Shown: positions 42,272 to 50,941 of the stretch, piece by piece
Layout of the letters: every line of letters starts with the position of its first letter
Position numbering within the stretch: the first letter of the stretch is position 1
Assembly: GCA_946413695.1 (NCBI GenBank)
Contig: CAMKLV010000002.1
Span: 43,506-107,505 of the forward strand
Origin: Firm-04 sp946413695
GTDB taxonomy: Bacteria; Bacillota; Clostridia; Oscillospirales; Ruminococcaceae
Direction: 5' to 3'
DNA length: 64,000 bases
Made by a program: the position numbers and the translations under genes
Notes under the pieces: model-generated
What the model was told of the DNA's origin: nothing
What the model saw: only the letters and a program-made list of their open reading frames with translations
Database searches by the model: none

Positions 42272-43138
42272 TCAGTTCTGCGCGCTTGCACCGGAGACAA
42301 TCTCCGTCAGCTCCTGCGTGATGGATGCCTGCCGCGCACGGTTATATTTCAGCGAAAGATCGTCGATCATTTCCTGCGCATTGTCGGTCGCGTTCTCCAT
42401 TGCCATGCGTCTTGCCGCCTGCTCAGAGGCATAGGTATCGACGATGGTGCAGTAGAGAATTCCGGCGAGATACTGCGGAATCAGCGAATCGAACACCGCC
42501 TCGGGGCTCGGTTCGTAGTTTGTCAGGCTCTGCACGCCGGGATTGCGCTCGAGGTTCGGCACCGGAATGACCTGCATCTGCCGTGCCTCCTGCGAGAGCG
42601 GGGAGACCATATTCGTGAAGAACACCTCAACGCCTGCGAGATGCCCCTGCTGAAACAGCGATACGATATGATCCGCCATATGCAGCGCGGTGTAGGTTGT
42701 AACGGTCTCGCCGATATTATCAAAGGTACCGAGCACGCGGGAGGTTGTCTTCGCATAGTGCTCCGAAGCCTTCTTGCCGACGGTCATAATCACAACCTCT
42801 CTGCCGCGCGTGTTGAGCTCCCGGATGCGTTTGTCCGCAAGCCGGAACACATTGAGATTGAAGCCGCCCGCAAGACCTCTGTCGCCTGCCATGATAATCA
42901 GCAGGACAGCGCCCTCATCGCGCTCCTCCGTATAGACCGAATGAAAGCCGACCGCTTCGGATGCGACCTCACTCATGGTCTGATAGAGCAGATTGAAAAA
43001 CGGGACAGCCTGCTCCGAGCGTTCCTTCGCCTTGCGCAGCTTAGAGGAGGAGACAAGCTCCATCGCCTTGGTGATTTGCATTGTGCTTTCGACCGATTTG
43101 ATCCGGCGCTTGATCGCTTTCATATTGGAAGCTGCCAT
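42272..43138 (-). CDS. atpG: ATP synthase gamma subunit
   Basis: The 288-residue gamma subunit forms the rotating shaft. The N-terminal helix (MKAIKRRIKSVESTMQITKAMELVSSSKLRKA) is the family signature, here cited by its first and last parts only: MKAIKRRIKSVEST and MELVSSSKLRKA. A GDRGLAGGFN segment and the C-terminal helix MENATDNAQEMIDDLSL complete it. It lies 15 nt after atpA. Confidence 0.95.
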   Translation of the reverse strand: MAASNMKAIKRRIKSVESTMQITKAMELVSSSKLRKAKERSEQAVPFFNLLYQTMSEVASEAVGFHSVYTEERDEGAVLLIIMAGDRGLAGGFNLNVFRLADKRIRELNTRGREVVIMTVGKKASEHYAKTTSRVLGTFDNIGETVTTYTALHMADHIVSLFQQGHLAGVEVFFTNMVSPLSQEARQMQVIPVPNLERNPGVQSLTNYEPSPEAVFDSLIPQYLAGILYCTIVDTYASEQAARRMAMENATDNAQEMIDDLSLKYNRARQASITQELTEIVSGASAQN

Positions 43139-43153
43139 GTGTTACACCTCCGG

Positions 43154-44659
43154 TCAGATAAAGCGCTGCACAAAATCCGTGATGACGGTTTTCAGCTCAC
43201 TGGCAGTCTCCGGACTCAGCTTGCCTGTTTCGGTGATCGCATCAATGATCTCGCTGTGCGTCTCATCGACCTCCTGCAGCAGTGCGTCCTCAAACTCCGC
43301 AATCCGGCTGACCGGCACATCGCGCAGCAGATTGTTCGTGACTGCATAGAGAATCACAACCTGATCGGCAGCGGAAAGCGGACTATTCTTGCCCTGCTTG
43401 AGCACTTCCACAACGCGCTCGCCCTTTTCCAGACGCTCCTTGGTATCGCGATCGAGATCGGAGCCGAACTGCGAGAACGCCTGCAGCTCGCGAAACTGCG
43501 AATAGGTCAGCTTGAGCGAACCGGAAACCTTCTTCATCGCAGGAATCTGCGCCGCTGAGCCGACACGGGAAACCGAAATACCCGGGTTGACAGCCGGACG
43601 GATACCGGCGTTGAACAGATCCGTTTCAAGGAAGATCTGACCGTCGGTGATCGAAATGACGTTTGTCGGAATATACGCGGAAACGTCGCCTGCCTGCGTC
43701 TCGATGATCGGGAGCGCTGTCAGCGAGCCGCCGCCGTAGTTCTCATTGAGGCAGCATGCGCGCTCGAGCAGACGGGAATGCAGATAGAAGACATCGCCCG
43801 GGAATGCCTCGCGTCCCGGCGGACGCTTCAGCAGCAGCGAGAGCGTTCTGTATGCGACCGCGTGCTTGGAGAGATCATCGTAAACAATCAGCACATCCTT
43901 GCCCTGATCGGTGAAATACTCACCCATCGTGCAGCCGGAATACGGTGCGATGTACTGCAGCGGCGCAAGCTCGGAAGCCGTCGCCGAAACAACGATTGTA
44001 TAGGGCATCGCTTCAGCCTTTGTCAGCGTCTCGACAACATTTGCAACGGTCGAGCGCTTCTGACCGATCGCGACATAGATACAAATGACGTTCTTGCCCT
44101 TCTGATTCATAATCGTATCGAGGGCAATGGTGGTTTTGCCGGTCTGACGGTCGCCGATGATGAGCTCACGCTGACCTCTGCCGATCGGAATCATGGAATC
44201 AATCGCCTTGATACCGGTCTGCAGCGGCTCATGCACGGATTTTCTCGTGATGATGCCGGGCGCGATCTTTTCGATCGGCATGGTCTTCTCGGTCAGGATC
44301 GGACCCTTGCCGTCGATCGGCTCACCGAGCGCATTGACCACTCTGCCGAGCAGCTCCTCGCCGACCGGCACCGAGACGATCTGCTTGGTGCGCTTGACGC
44401 TCGTGCCCTCTTTGATATTGTGATCGGAGCCAAGAAGAACGGCGCCGACAAAATCATGCTCGAGATTGAGCGCCATGCCCGAGATGCCGCCTTCAAATTC
44501 CAGCAGCTCGCCGGACATGCACTGCTCCAAACCGTGCACATTGGCAATACCGTCACCGACGGTGATTACCGTACCGACATCGGCAAGATTCAGCTTTGCT
44601 TCATAGTTTTTGAGCTGCTCCTTGATGATACCGGTAATTTCATCTGGTCTTAAATTCAT
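43154..44659 (-). CDS. atpA: ATP synthase alpha subunit
   Basis: This is the non-catalytic nucleotide-binding F1 subunit, 501 residues. It has the P-loop GDRQTGKTTIALDTI, the signature PAVNPGISVSRVGSAAQ and the N-terminal delta-binding helix (RPDEITGIIKEQLKNYEAK). It lies 26 nt after atpH in the standard operon order. Confidence 0.97.
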   Translation of the reverse strand: MNLRPDEITGIIKEQLKNYEAKLNLADVGTVITVGDGIANVHGLEQCMSGELLEFEGGISGMALNLEHDFVGAVLLGSDHNIKEGTSVKRTKQIVSVPVGEELLGRVVNALGEPIDGKGPILTEKTMPIEKIAPGIITRKSVHEPLQTGIKAIDSMIPIGRGQRELIIGDRQTGKTTIALDTIMNQKGKNVICIYVAIGQKRSTVANVVETLTKAEAMPYTIVVSATASELAPLQYIAPYSGCTMGEYFTDQGKDVLIVYDDLSKHAVAYRTLSLLLKRPPGREAFPGDVFYLHSRLLERACCLNENYGGGSLTALPIIETQAGDVSAYIPTNVISITDGQIFLETDLFNAGIRPAVNPGISVSRVGSAAQIPAMKKVSGSLKLTYSQFRELQAFSQFGSDLDRDTKERLEKGERVVEVLKQGKNSPLSAADQVVILYAVTNNLLRDVPVSRIAEFEDALLQEVDETHSEIIDAITETGKLSPETASELKTVITDFVQRFI

Positions 44660-44685
44660 GTTGCACCTTCTTATAACGGATCCGG

Positions 44686-45216
44686 TCAGGTAAGCTGTTC
44701 CCTGAGCGAATCCAGACGAAATTTCACGCTGTTATCAATTCGGGTATCGCCGTACTGCACGATCACACCGCCGAGAATGCTGCGGTCGATGTGCTCCGTA
44801 ATGCGGATGGTCCGATGCAGCTTTTTCGCGAGTGCCTCGCGCAGACGCTCCTTCTGTTCGGGGCTCAGCGCGACAGCCGTTGTCACGGTGACATCCGTTG
44901 TCTCCTGATAATCCAGCATCCGCGCATCGAAATCATCTGCGATCTCGCCGAGATACGGCACTCTGCCGTGGTCAATCAGCAGAAAGATCAGGCGGCTTGC
45001 AAGGCTGTCATCGCCGAAGATTTTTTTCGCGATCTCCTGTCGCTCCGAGACGGAAAGCGTCGGGAGCGAGAGCAGTCTTGTCAGGTCCGGATTCAGGGAG
45101 AACAGCACGGCACACTGCCGCAGATCGGAACGGGTCTCCTGCAGTGCCGCATCGCCCGTATCCTTCGCGAGCGAGAACAGCGCGTTTGCATAAACCGAAG
45201 AAACCTCCGAACTCAC
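44686..45216 (-). CDS. atpH: ATP synthase delta subunit
   Basis: The 176-residue delta subunit links the peripheral stalk to F1. The N-terminal helical domain begins VYANALFSLAKDTG. The C-terminal signature segment IDRSILGGVIVQYGDTRIDNSV is present as ILGGVIVQYGDTRIDNS. Its start overlaps the atpF stop by 4 nt. Confidence 0.94.
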   Translation of the reverse strand: MSSEVSSVYANALFSLAKDTGDAALQETRSDLRQCAVLFSLNPDLTRLLSLPTLSVSERQEIAKKIFGDDSLASRLIFLLIDHGRVPYLGEIADDFDARMLDYQETTDVTVTTAVALSPEQKERLREALAKKLHRTIRITEHIDRSILGGVIVQYGDTRIDNSVKFRLDSLREQLT

Positions 45217-45713
45217 TGCACATCACCCACCGAATCAATAAATTCATCAATCAGTCTTGCGTGATCCTCCTGATTGATCTCACGCTCGACAACCTTCTCT
45301 GCGACCATCACGGCAAGACCGGAGACCTCGCTGCGCAGGGCACTTTCCGCTCTGCGGCGCTCGCGCTCAAGCTCATCGCGGTTATGCTGCAGGATGCCTG
45401 CCGCCTCCGCCTTTGCCTGTGCAACGATCTCATCGGAACGCTGCTGTGCCTTTCTGGTTGCATTGCGGAGCATCGCCGCGGATTCCTCTTTTGCGTTTGC
45501 GAGCTTTTCGGTATATTCCGTTTCCGCCGCCTCCGCTCTGGAACGCGCATCCTCCGCATCCTGCATGGTCTGATCGACAGCCGCCTGCCGCTCGGACAGG
45601 ATCTTCTGCACGGGCTTAAAGAGAAAATGCTTCAGCCCGAGGAACAGAATCAGCGTATTGCACAGCGTAAAGAGAATGGTGCCGAGATCAATGGATAAAA
45701 ATCCGAGCTTCAT
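45213..45713 (-). CDS. atpF: ATP synthase b subunit
   Basis: The 166-residue b subunit has one N-terminal membrane helix (about 8-28, TILFTLCNTLILFLGLKHFL) and a long charged coiled coil (about 35-150) forming the peripheral stalk. It lies between atpE and atpH, overlapping atpH by 4 nt. Confidence 0.93.
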   Translation of the reverse strand: MKLGFLSIDLGTILFTLCNTLILFLGLKHFLFKPVQKILSERQAAVDQTMQDAEDARSRAEAAETEYTEKLANAKEESAAMLRNATRKAQQRSDEIVAQAKAEAAGILQHNRDELERERRRAESALRSEVSGLAVMVAEKVVEREINQEDHARLIDEFIDSVGDVQ

Positions 45714-45753
45714 GTAATATCAGCCTCTCTTATCGTATTTGCTGCTGTGCCGA

Positions 45754-46005
45754 TCAGGTGAACGGCTTGAGGAAGATCAGCAGCAGCGCGATAATCAGAC
45801 CGTAGATACCGGTAGACTCCGCAACAGCACAGCCGACGAACATTGTTCTTGTGACCGCGCCGGATGCCTCCGGCTGTCTTGCGATTGCTTCGCATGCCTT
45901 ACCGACCGCGTATCCTTCACCGATACCCGGGCCGATACCTGCGATCATTGCGAGGCCTGCACCGATCGCAGAGCCTGCCAGAATAATTGCTTCACCCATG
46001 TCCAT
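45754..46005 (-). CDS. atpE: ATP synthase c subunit with Na+-type, two-carboxylate signature
   Basis: The 83-residue hairpin proteolipid has two membrane helices joined by ARQPE. The ion-binding residues read Glu-30 (GIGEGYAVG) in helix 1 and V-A-E-S-T-G-I-Y at 61-68 in helix 2, with Glu-63 as the key carboxylate. The V-E-S-T-Y set matches the Na+-binding c subunits of Ilyobacter/Acetobacterium type. Those have Gln at the helix-1 position, whereas Glu there matches the two-carboxylate Na+ c-ring described for Fusobacterium nucleatum. Coupling by Na+ is therefore likely but inferred. Confidence 0.95.
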   Translation of the reverse strand: MDMGEAIILAGSAIGAGLAMIAGIGPGIGEGYAVGKACEAIARQPEASGAVTRTMFVGCAVAESTGIYGLIIALLLIFLKPFT

Positions 46006-46047
46006 AAGAAAAATCCTCCTTGATAAAATAACCTTTGAAAATTGTTG

Positions 46048-46830
46048 TTATGCGGTCTGCTCATCCTCCGCAGGACCTGCGTTGCTGATGAATACCATTG
46101 TCAGCATGATAAAGATGAACGCCTGCATGAAATCGGAAAACAGATCGAAATAGAGCGACAGCACCGCCGGAATACCGACCGTCAGCACCGGCACATGCAT
46201 GTGCAGCATGTGACTGAGACTTGCCAGTCCGTAGTACACCAGTCCCATGATGATCGAGCCGCCCGCGATGTTGCCGAAGTGACGCAGCGCCATTGCCGTC
46301 GGGGTCGCGACCTCACTCAGGATGTTGATCGGGAGCATGACGGGAATCGGATCGGCAAAGCCTTTGAGATAGCCGCCCACACCGCCGTACTTGATCTTCG
46401 TCCATGTAATCAGGATGAACGTGACCGCCGCCCATGTCAGCAGAACGGAGAAGTCCGAAGTCACCGCACGCACGCCGAGCAGACTGATCAGGCTGCCGAA
46501 GATCGAGAAGCAGAAGATCGTCGCGATATAGGGCGTGAACCAGAGCCAGCGCTTTCCCATTGTATCGCGCACGAGATTCGTGATCGCCCCGACCGCCATT
46601 TCCGCAATGACCTGCCGCTTTGAGACCGCCTTGACCTTCAGATTGCGCGTCAGGAAAAAGCTCAGCCCCAGTATAATTGCCATGACAATCCACTCGAGGA
46701 TGACCGTCTCGGTGAAGTTGATCTTCAGCCCGAGCAGATCAAAGGTAAAGAGCACCTTCGGGCCCTCAACCGTCAGCTCCTCCGGACCCTGCAGAATCTT
46801 CGGGATCATCATCATTGCCATAGAAGCCAT
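46048..46830 (-). CDS. atpB: ATP synthase a subunit
   Basis: The 260-residue a subunit forms the ion half-channels against the c ring. It has about six hydrophobic helices; the essential Arg lies in MALRHFGNIAGGSIIMG, and a late helix reads VPVLTVGIPAVLSLYFDLF. It starts 5 nt after the atpI stop; GAGGTGAG is 11 nt upstream of the ATG. Confidence 0.95.
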   Translation of the reverse strand: MASMAMMMIPKILQGPEELTVEGPKVLFTFDLLGLKINFTETVILEWIVMAIILGLSFFLTRNLKVKAVSKRQVIAEMAVGAITNLVRDTMGKRWLWFTPYIATIFCFSIFGSLISLLGVRAVTSDFSVLLTWAAVTFILITWTKIKYGGVGGYLKGFADPIPVMLPINILSEVATPTAMALRHFGNIAGGSIIMGLVYYGLASLSHMLHMHVPVLTVGIPAVLSLYFDLFSDFMQAFIFIMLTMVFISNAGPAEDEQTA

Positions 46831-46835
46831 AGAAG

Positions 46836-47252
46836 TTATTTCTCACCTCTTTTTTGACCGGCTTTACCGGTTCTTTGAAGCAGTGCGCCCAGTGTATAGA
46901 TCAGGCGCGGATAGAGCATCGGGATTGCAACCGCAACCGGCGAAATATATTTCCGCAGAATCACAGCCGCACCGAATGCGACGGCAAATACGCCGAGGCG
47001 CATTGCGTAAAAGAGCAGATACCGCCGCTGACTTGTCACACCGCTGCGCTTTGCGTCGGCTGCCATGCGTTCCACGCTGATCTTGAGCAGAAAGAGCGTC
47101 ACAAGCAGAACCGCCGTTCCGAGCAGCAGCCCGAGCGCAAACGAAAGCGTTGCGCCGAGGACAATCACGCTGATGAGATATGCTGCAATATCCAGAAAAA
47201 CGGCACGCCTGAGAATATCAATGATTTCCTGCCGCAGATGATCCTTCGGCAT
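46836..47252 (-). CDS. atpI: ATP synthase subunit I (AtpI-like)
   Basis: This 138-residue membrane protein has four hydrophobic helices and a basic C-terminus (RTGKAGQKRGEK). It is the first gene of the atp operon, where AtpI/UncI, a c-ring assembly or Mg2+-related factor, usually sits. Sequence conservation in this family is low, so the call rests mainly on topology and position. The promoter at 47284-47312 is just upstream. Confidence 0.8.
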   Translation of the reverse strand: MPKDHLRQEIIDILRRAVFLDIAAYLISVIVLGATLSFALGLLLGTAVLLVTLFLLKISVERMAADAKRSGVTSQRRYLLFYAMRLGVFAVAFGAAVILRKYISPVAVAIPMLYPRLIYTLGALLQRTGKAGQKRGEK

Positions 47253-47283
47253 ATCAGCGCCCCCTTTTTCCGGATTCTCTCAC

Positions 47284-47312
47284 AGTATACCATAAATCCG
47301 CAAAAAATGCAA
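47284..47312 (-). promoter_or_regulatory. Proximal promoter (P2) of the atp operon
   Basis: On the minus strand TTGCAT (47312-47307) and TATACT (47289-47284) are 17 nt apart, about 30 nt before atpI. It lies downstream of the leader terminator and so would escape it. Confidence 0.75.
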
Positions 47313-47385
47313 TGGACAAACGGCATGAATCATCCGATATTCAGACAATCCGGCTCCGGTGTCTGAAAATAATACACGGCGTATA

Positions 47386-47419
47386 CATAAAAACAGCCCT
47401 ATCAGGATACTGATAAGGC
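47386..47419 (-). terminator. Intrinsic terminator in the atp leader
   Basis: RNA arms GCCUUAUCAG and CUGAUAGGGC (10 bp with one G-U pair, UAUC loop) are followed by UGUUUUUAU. It lies about 20-50 nt after the distal promoter P1 and before P2, so P1 transcripts should end here unless relieved. Confidence 0.75.
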
Positions 47420-47441
47420 GCCTCGCTGCGATGTTTATACT

Positions 47442-47470
47442 ATTATATCACAACGGGAGCAATTTGTCAA
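47442..47470 (-). promoter_or_regulatory. Distal promoter (P1) of the atp region
   Basis: On the minus strand TTGACA (47470-47465) and TATAAT (47447-47442) are 17 nt apart. This strong promoter faces the terminator at 47386-47419 and lies back to back with the binding-protein promoter at 47521. The 47253-47603 gap is accounted for by these three promoters and the hairpin. Confidence 0.88.
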
Positions 47471-47520
47471 GATGCAGCCGTGTACCGGACGAAAAGTCGG
47501 GAAAAACAGATAATTTTGCA

Positions 47521-47549
47521 TTGACAATCCGCGGAGAATCCGGTATAAT
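47521..47549 (+). promoter_or_regulatory. Promoter of the sugar ABC/GH105 operon
   Basis: TTGACA (47521-47526) and TATAAT (47544-47549) are 17 nt apart, giving a leader of about 50 nt before the binding-protein gene. No operator-like dyad stands out. Confidence 0.9.
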
Positions 47550-47603
47550 GTATACAGATTGTAAGGCAGGAGCACAAAAGCTGCTGCATGAATGGAGAAT
47601 GTT

Positions 47604-48896
47604 ATGCGAAAACGTGTGGGGACGCTTTGCATCACGGCTGCATTCCTGCTCTGCACTTCGGGCTGCGGTACCGCGCCGTCCGGAGAGAAAAAGCGTGAGA
47701 TCCGGTTCTCATGGTGGGGCGGCGAATCGCGGCATCAGGCGACAGAAGCCGCAGTCCGCGCTTTTGAAGCGCAGCATCCGGATATCCTTGTACACACCGA
47801 ATACGGCGCATGGAACGGCTGGGAGGATGCCGCAGCGGCAGCACTCTACGCCGGCACCGAGCCCGATGTCATGCAGGTCAACTGGAACTGGCTCAGTGAT
47901 TATCAGTCCGATTCCGCGGGCTTTCTCGATCTGAAGCCCTACGGTGAAATTATCGGGCTCTCGCAGTACGATCCCGATGTGCTGGAGATGTGCACCGAAA
48001 GCGGCGAGCTCCGCTGCATCCCGATCAGTGAAACCGGCAGAGTCTTTTTCTGGAATCAGACCACCTTTGAACAGGCGGGCATTCCGGTGCCGGATTCCTT
48101 CGCTTCACTCTGCGAGGCAGGCAAAGCCTTTCAGGAAAAACTCGGCGATGCATATTATCCGCTGGCGCTCGGCTGGTATGACCGGATGCTGTTCACGGTC
48201 TATCTGCTGCAGTGCCGCTTCGGTCGCGAATGGGTTGCTGACGGCAGACTGCAGTATTCGGAATCCGAGATCGCATGGGCACTGGAAACCATCGACGAAC
48301 TCGAACAGACACATGTGATTCCGCCGCTCAAACAGATTACAGGCGGCGGCGCGGACAGCTTTGATAAGGACGAAAACTGGATCACCGGCAGATACGGCGG
48401 CATCTACGAATGGGATTCCTCTGCCGGAAAATTCATAGATTCACTCGAAAGCGGGCAGACGCTCACAGTCGGGACATATTTCACCGATCTCGGTGAATGG
48501 CACGGCGGGTTTTCCAAGATCGCGCAGGGCTTTGCAATCTCAAAGCACACCGCCGATCCGGAAGCCTGCGCGGAGCTGATCGCATTTCTGGTCAGCAATG
48601 AGGAGGCGGTGCGGCTGCTCGGCACAGAGCGCGGCATCCCGCTCAATCACAAGGCATATGACATCTGCGGCACTGCAGGGCTGTTGGGGGACATTTCTGC
48701 AGAGGCCTATCAGCGCATGAACGACTGGATCGGTTTCCGCATTGATCCGGATTTCGAGCATGCGTCACTCAAAGGCACAGGCGGTGTATACGAGGATGTG
48801 TTCACCGGTCTGAGTTACGGTGATTATTCGGTTTCCCAAGCGGCAGAACGGCTCTGCGCCGGAATTCAGGCTGCCCTTGCCGGAGAAAAGCCATGA
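47604..48896 (+). CDS. Extracellular sugar-binding lipoprotein (ABC family 1)
   Basis: This 430-residue precursor has a lipoprotein signal (FLLCTSGCG, lipidated Cys-21) and a type 2 periplasmic-binding fold: IRFSWWGGESRHQATEAAVRAFEAQHPDI at the start (given here as FSWWGGESRHQATEAA), FAISKHTADPEACAELIAFL and a late ERGIPLN. It is the receptor of a CUT1 carbohydrate importer. The neighbouring GH105 gene suggests unsaturated rhamnogalacturonan oligosaccharides as ligand. The ATG at 47604 is preferred to 47592 because GGAG is 6 nt upstream. It overlaps the GH105 gene by 4 nt. Confidence 0.92.
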   Translation: MRKRVGTLCITAAFLLCTSGCGTAPSGEKKREIRFSWWGGESRHQATEAAVRAFEAQHPDILVHTEYGAWNGWEDAAAAALYAGTEPDVMQVNWNWLSDYQSDSAGFLDLKPYGEIIGLSQYDPDVLEMCTESGELRCIPISETGRVFFWNQTTFEQAGIPVPDSFASLCEAGKAFQEKLGDAYYPLALGWYDRMLFTVYLLQCRFGREWVADGRLQYSESEIAWALETIDELEQTHVIPPLKQITGGGADSFDKDENWITGRYGGIYEWDSSAGKFIDSLESGQTLTVGTYFTDLGEWHGGFSKIAQGFAISKHTADPEACAELIAFLVSNEEAVRLLGTERGIPLNHKAYDICGTAGLLGDISAEAYQRMNDWIGFRIDPDFEHASLKGTGGVYEDVFTGLSYGDYSVSQAAERLCAGIQAALAGEKP

Positions 48897-50002
48897 CAGA
48901 ACAACTTTTTGAGACATATCTGCAAAGCTATCAGCCCTTCAAATCCTATTGGAACTATGAGGACGGATGCGTGCTTCTCGGCTGCATCCGGCTGTTCCGC
49001 GCAACGGGCAATGCGCGCTATGCAGAATTCGTGCTGGATTATCTTTCCGCATTTGTCGGAGAGGACGGCAGCATCCGGAACTATCCGGTGCAGATTTATG
49101 CGCTGGACAGCTTCCACTGCAGCAAGGCACTGTTTTTCGCCGCCGATCAGACCGGCGACCCGCGCTACCGCAAAGCAATCCGCTGGCAGGCAGCGCAGCT
49201 CGCAGAGCATCCGCGGACAAAGAGCGGCATGATCTGGCACAAGGGCATCTATCCGCATCAGGTCTGGATCGACGGGGTCTATATGGCGGCACCGTTCCTC
49301 GCGGAATACGCCTGCCGCACCGGTCAGGATGCAGTTTTTGCAGAGATCGGGCAGTGGTTCCGCTTCATCCGCGACCGTCTGCGTGACCCCATGACAGGAC
49401 TGTATTATCACGCACTTGACGAGGAAAAACAACAGCCGTGGGCAGATCCGGAGACCGGACTTTCCGCGACCTACTGGCTGCGCGGCGAGGGCTGGTTCCT
49501 CATGGCGCTGACGGATACGCTTGCGCTGCTGCCGGAATCCGAAACGGCGCTGCGCGGTCTGCTCGGCGGCATCCTGCGCGATGCGGTCGAATCGCTGATG
49601 CGCTTCCGCACAGGCGGCGGGCTGTTCTGTCAGGTGATCGACAAGCCCGCGCTCAGCGGCAATTATACAGAGACCTCCGGCAGCCTGATGGCGGCGTATG
49701 CGATCATGCGCGGCGCACAGCTCCGCATTCTGCCCGAAGCGATGTACAGCGTCGGCGCGGATATCCTGCAGAGCGTCAAGGCGCACAAGCTCCGCAGGAC
49801 AGCAGACGGCATTCTGCTGACGGATATCTGCGGCGCGGCAGGGCTCGGCGGCGCAGAGGCGCGTGACGGCTCGGCGGAATATTACTTCTCGGAGCCAAAG
49901 GCGGTCAACGATCCGAAAGGCATCGGTGCGCTGATGTCGGCAGAAGCGGCATTCCTGCAGCAACGCATCGAGCAGCCCGCCGGCGCGCAATCCCGTGCAT
50001 AA
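48893..50002 (+). CDS. GH105 unsaturated rhamnogalacturonyl hydrolase
   Basis: This 369-residue cytoplasmic enzyme (no signal peptide) is of the YteR/YesR type. It removes the unsaturated galacturonyl residue from pectin-lyase products. It shows the alpha/alpha-barrel motifs GMIWHKGIYPHQVWIDGVYM (Asp-127 likely catalytic), LSATYWLRGEGWFLMAL and SGNYTETSGSLMAAYA. Lying inside an ABC importer operon, it would act on imported oligosaccharides. It overlaps the binding-protein gene by 4 nt. Confidence 0.9.
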   Translation: MTEQLFETYLQSYQPFKSYWNYEDGCVLLGCIRLFRATGNARYAEFVLDYLSAFVGEDGSIRNYPVQIYALDSFHCSKALFFAADQTGDPRYRKAIRWQAAQLAEHPRTKSGMIWHKGIYPHQVWIDGVYMAAPFLAEYACRTGQDAVFAEIGQWFRFIRDRLRDPMTGLYYHALDEEKQQPWADPETGLSATYWLRGEGWFLMALTDTLALLPESETALRGLLGGILRDAVESLMRFRTGGGLFCQVIDKPALSGNYTETSGSLMAAYAIMRGAQLRILPEAMYSVGADILQSVKAHKLRRTADGILLTDICGAAGLGGAEARDGSAEYYFSEPKAVNDPKGIGALMSAEAAFLQQRIEQPAGAQSRA

Positions 50003-50035
50003 TATACGCGGCATCTGCCGAAGGAGCGTGATGCT

Positions 50036-50941
50036 ATGAAACAATCAAATTCCGCTGCCGGTTTCATCAAACGGAACCGGCACGCGCTTTATATTTTGCC
50101 GTGGCTGCTCGGATTTCTGATTTTCCGTGCAGTCCCGATGCTCTATTCGCTGCTCTGCGGCTTCACGGATTTCCATTTGTTCCGCGGCGTCCGCCATACG
50201 GGGCTGATGAATTATATACAGATTTTTCAGGACAGAGAGGTGCTGCGCGCTATCGGTCTGACGCTGAAATTCGCATGCATCAGTGTCCCGCTGCGGCTCT
50301 GCACGGCGATGCTCGCGGCAGTGCTGCTGGAACGTGCAGTGCGCGGCATCCGGCTCTACCGCACGCTCTATTATCTGCCCTCGATTCTCGGCGGATCGGT
50401 CGCGGCGGCGGTGCTCTGGAAGGCAATGTTCCGCGACGGCGGCGCAGTCAATGCAATCCTGACGGCGCTGCATCTGCCGGCGGTGACATGGCTTGCGGAC
50501 CCGCACGGCGCCATGTGGGTGATGATCCTGCTGCGCGTCTGGGAATTCGGCGCCCCGATGCTGATGTTCCTCGCCGCCCTGCAGCAGATTCCACGCGACC
50601 TGACCGACGCCGCCATGCTCGACGGCGCAGGCGCAGTCCGGTGTTTTTTCCGCATCCGCCTGCCGATGATCTCGCCCGTTGTGTTTTACAACCTGATGCT
50701 GGGATTCTGCACGGCGCTGCAGGAGTTCAACGCACCGTTCGTCATCACGGAGGGCGGCCCGCGCGGCGCAACAACGCTGTTCTCGCTGCTGCTTTACAGA
50801 AGCGCGTTCACGGCAAATCAAATGGGCTATGCGTGCGCGCTCGCATGGGTTTTGTTCCTGCTCTCCGCGGCAGTGAGCGCGGCATTTCTGCTGCTGCGCC
50901 GCCGCTTCGTCTATGATCCGGATGAAGGGGGTGCCGCATGA
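50036..50941 (+). CDS. Sugar ABC transporter permease (MalF/UgpA type)
   Basis: This 301-residue membrane protein has six helices and the permease EAA-like loop DLTDAAMLDGAGAVRCFFRI. It is the first of the two CUT1 permeases, also similar to YtcP/LplB-like proteins seen in pectin-oligosaccharide uptake. Its stop overlaps the next permease by 4 nt. AAGGAGCG precedes the ATG. Confidence 0.92.
   Translation: MKQSNSAAGFIKRNRHALYILPWLLGFLIFRAVPMLYSLLCGFTDFHLFRGVRHTGLMNYIQIFQDREVLRAIGLTLKFACISVPLRLCTAMLAAVLLERAVRGIRLYRTLYYLPSILGGSVAAAVLWKAMFRDGGAVNAILTALHLPAVTWLADPHGAMWVMILLRVWEFGAPMLMFLAALQQIPRDLTDAAMLDGAGAVRCFFRIRLPMISPVVFYNLMLGFCTALQEFNAPFVITEGGPRGATTLFSLLLYRSAFTANQMGYACALAWVLFLLSAAVSAAFLLLRRRFVYDPDEGGAA

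Noticed and set aside
47412..47437. A CGC-AGCGAG-GCG hairpin with an A1/G4 hexaloop in the atp leader, as a third ANTAR target
   Set aside because: The stem is only 3 bp and it does not overlap the terminator arm in the way the GS and glutamate synthase leaders do, so it is likely chance.
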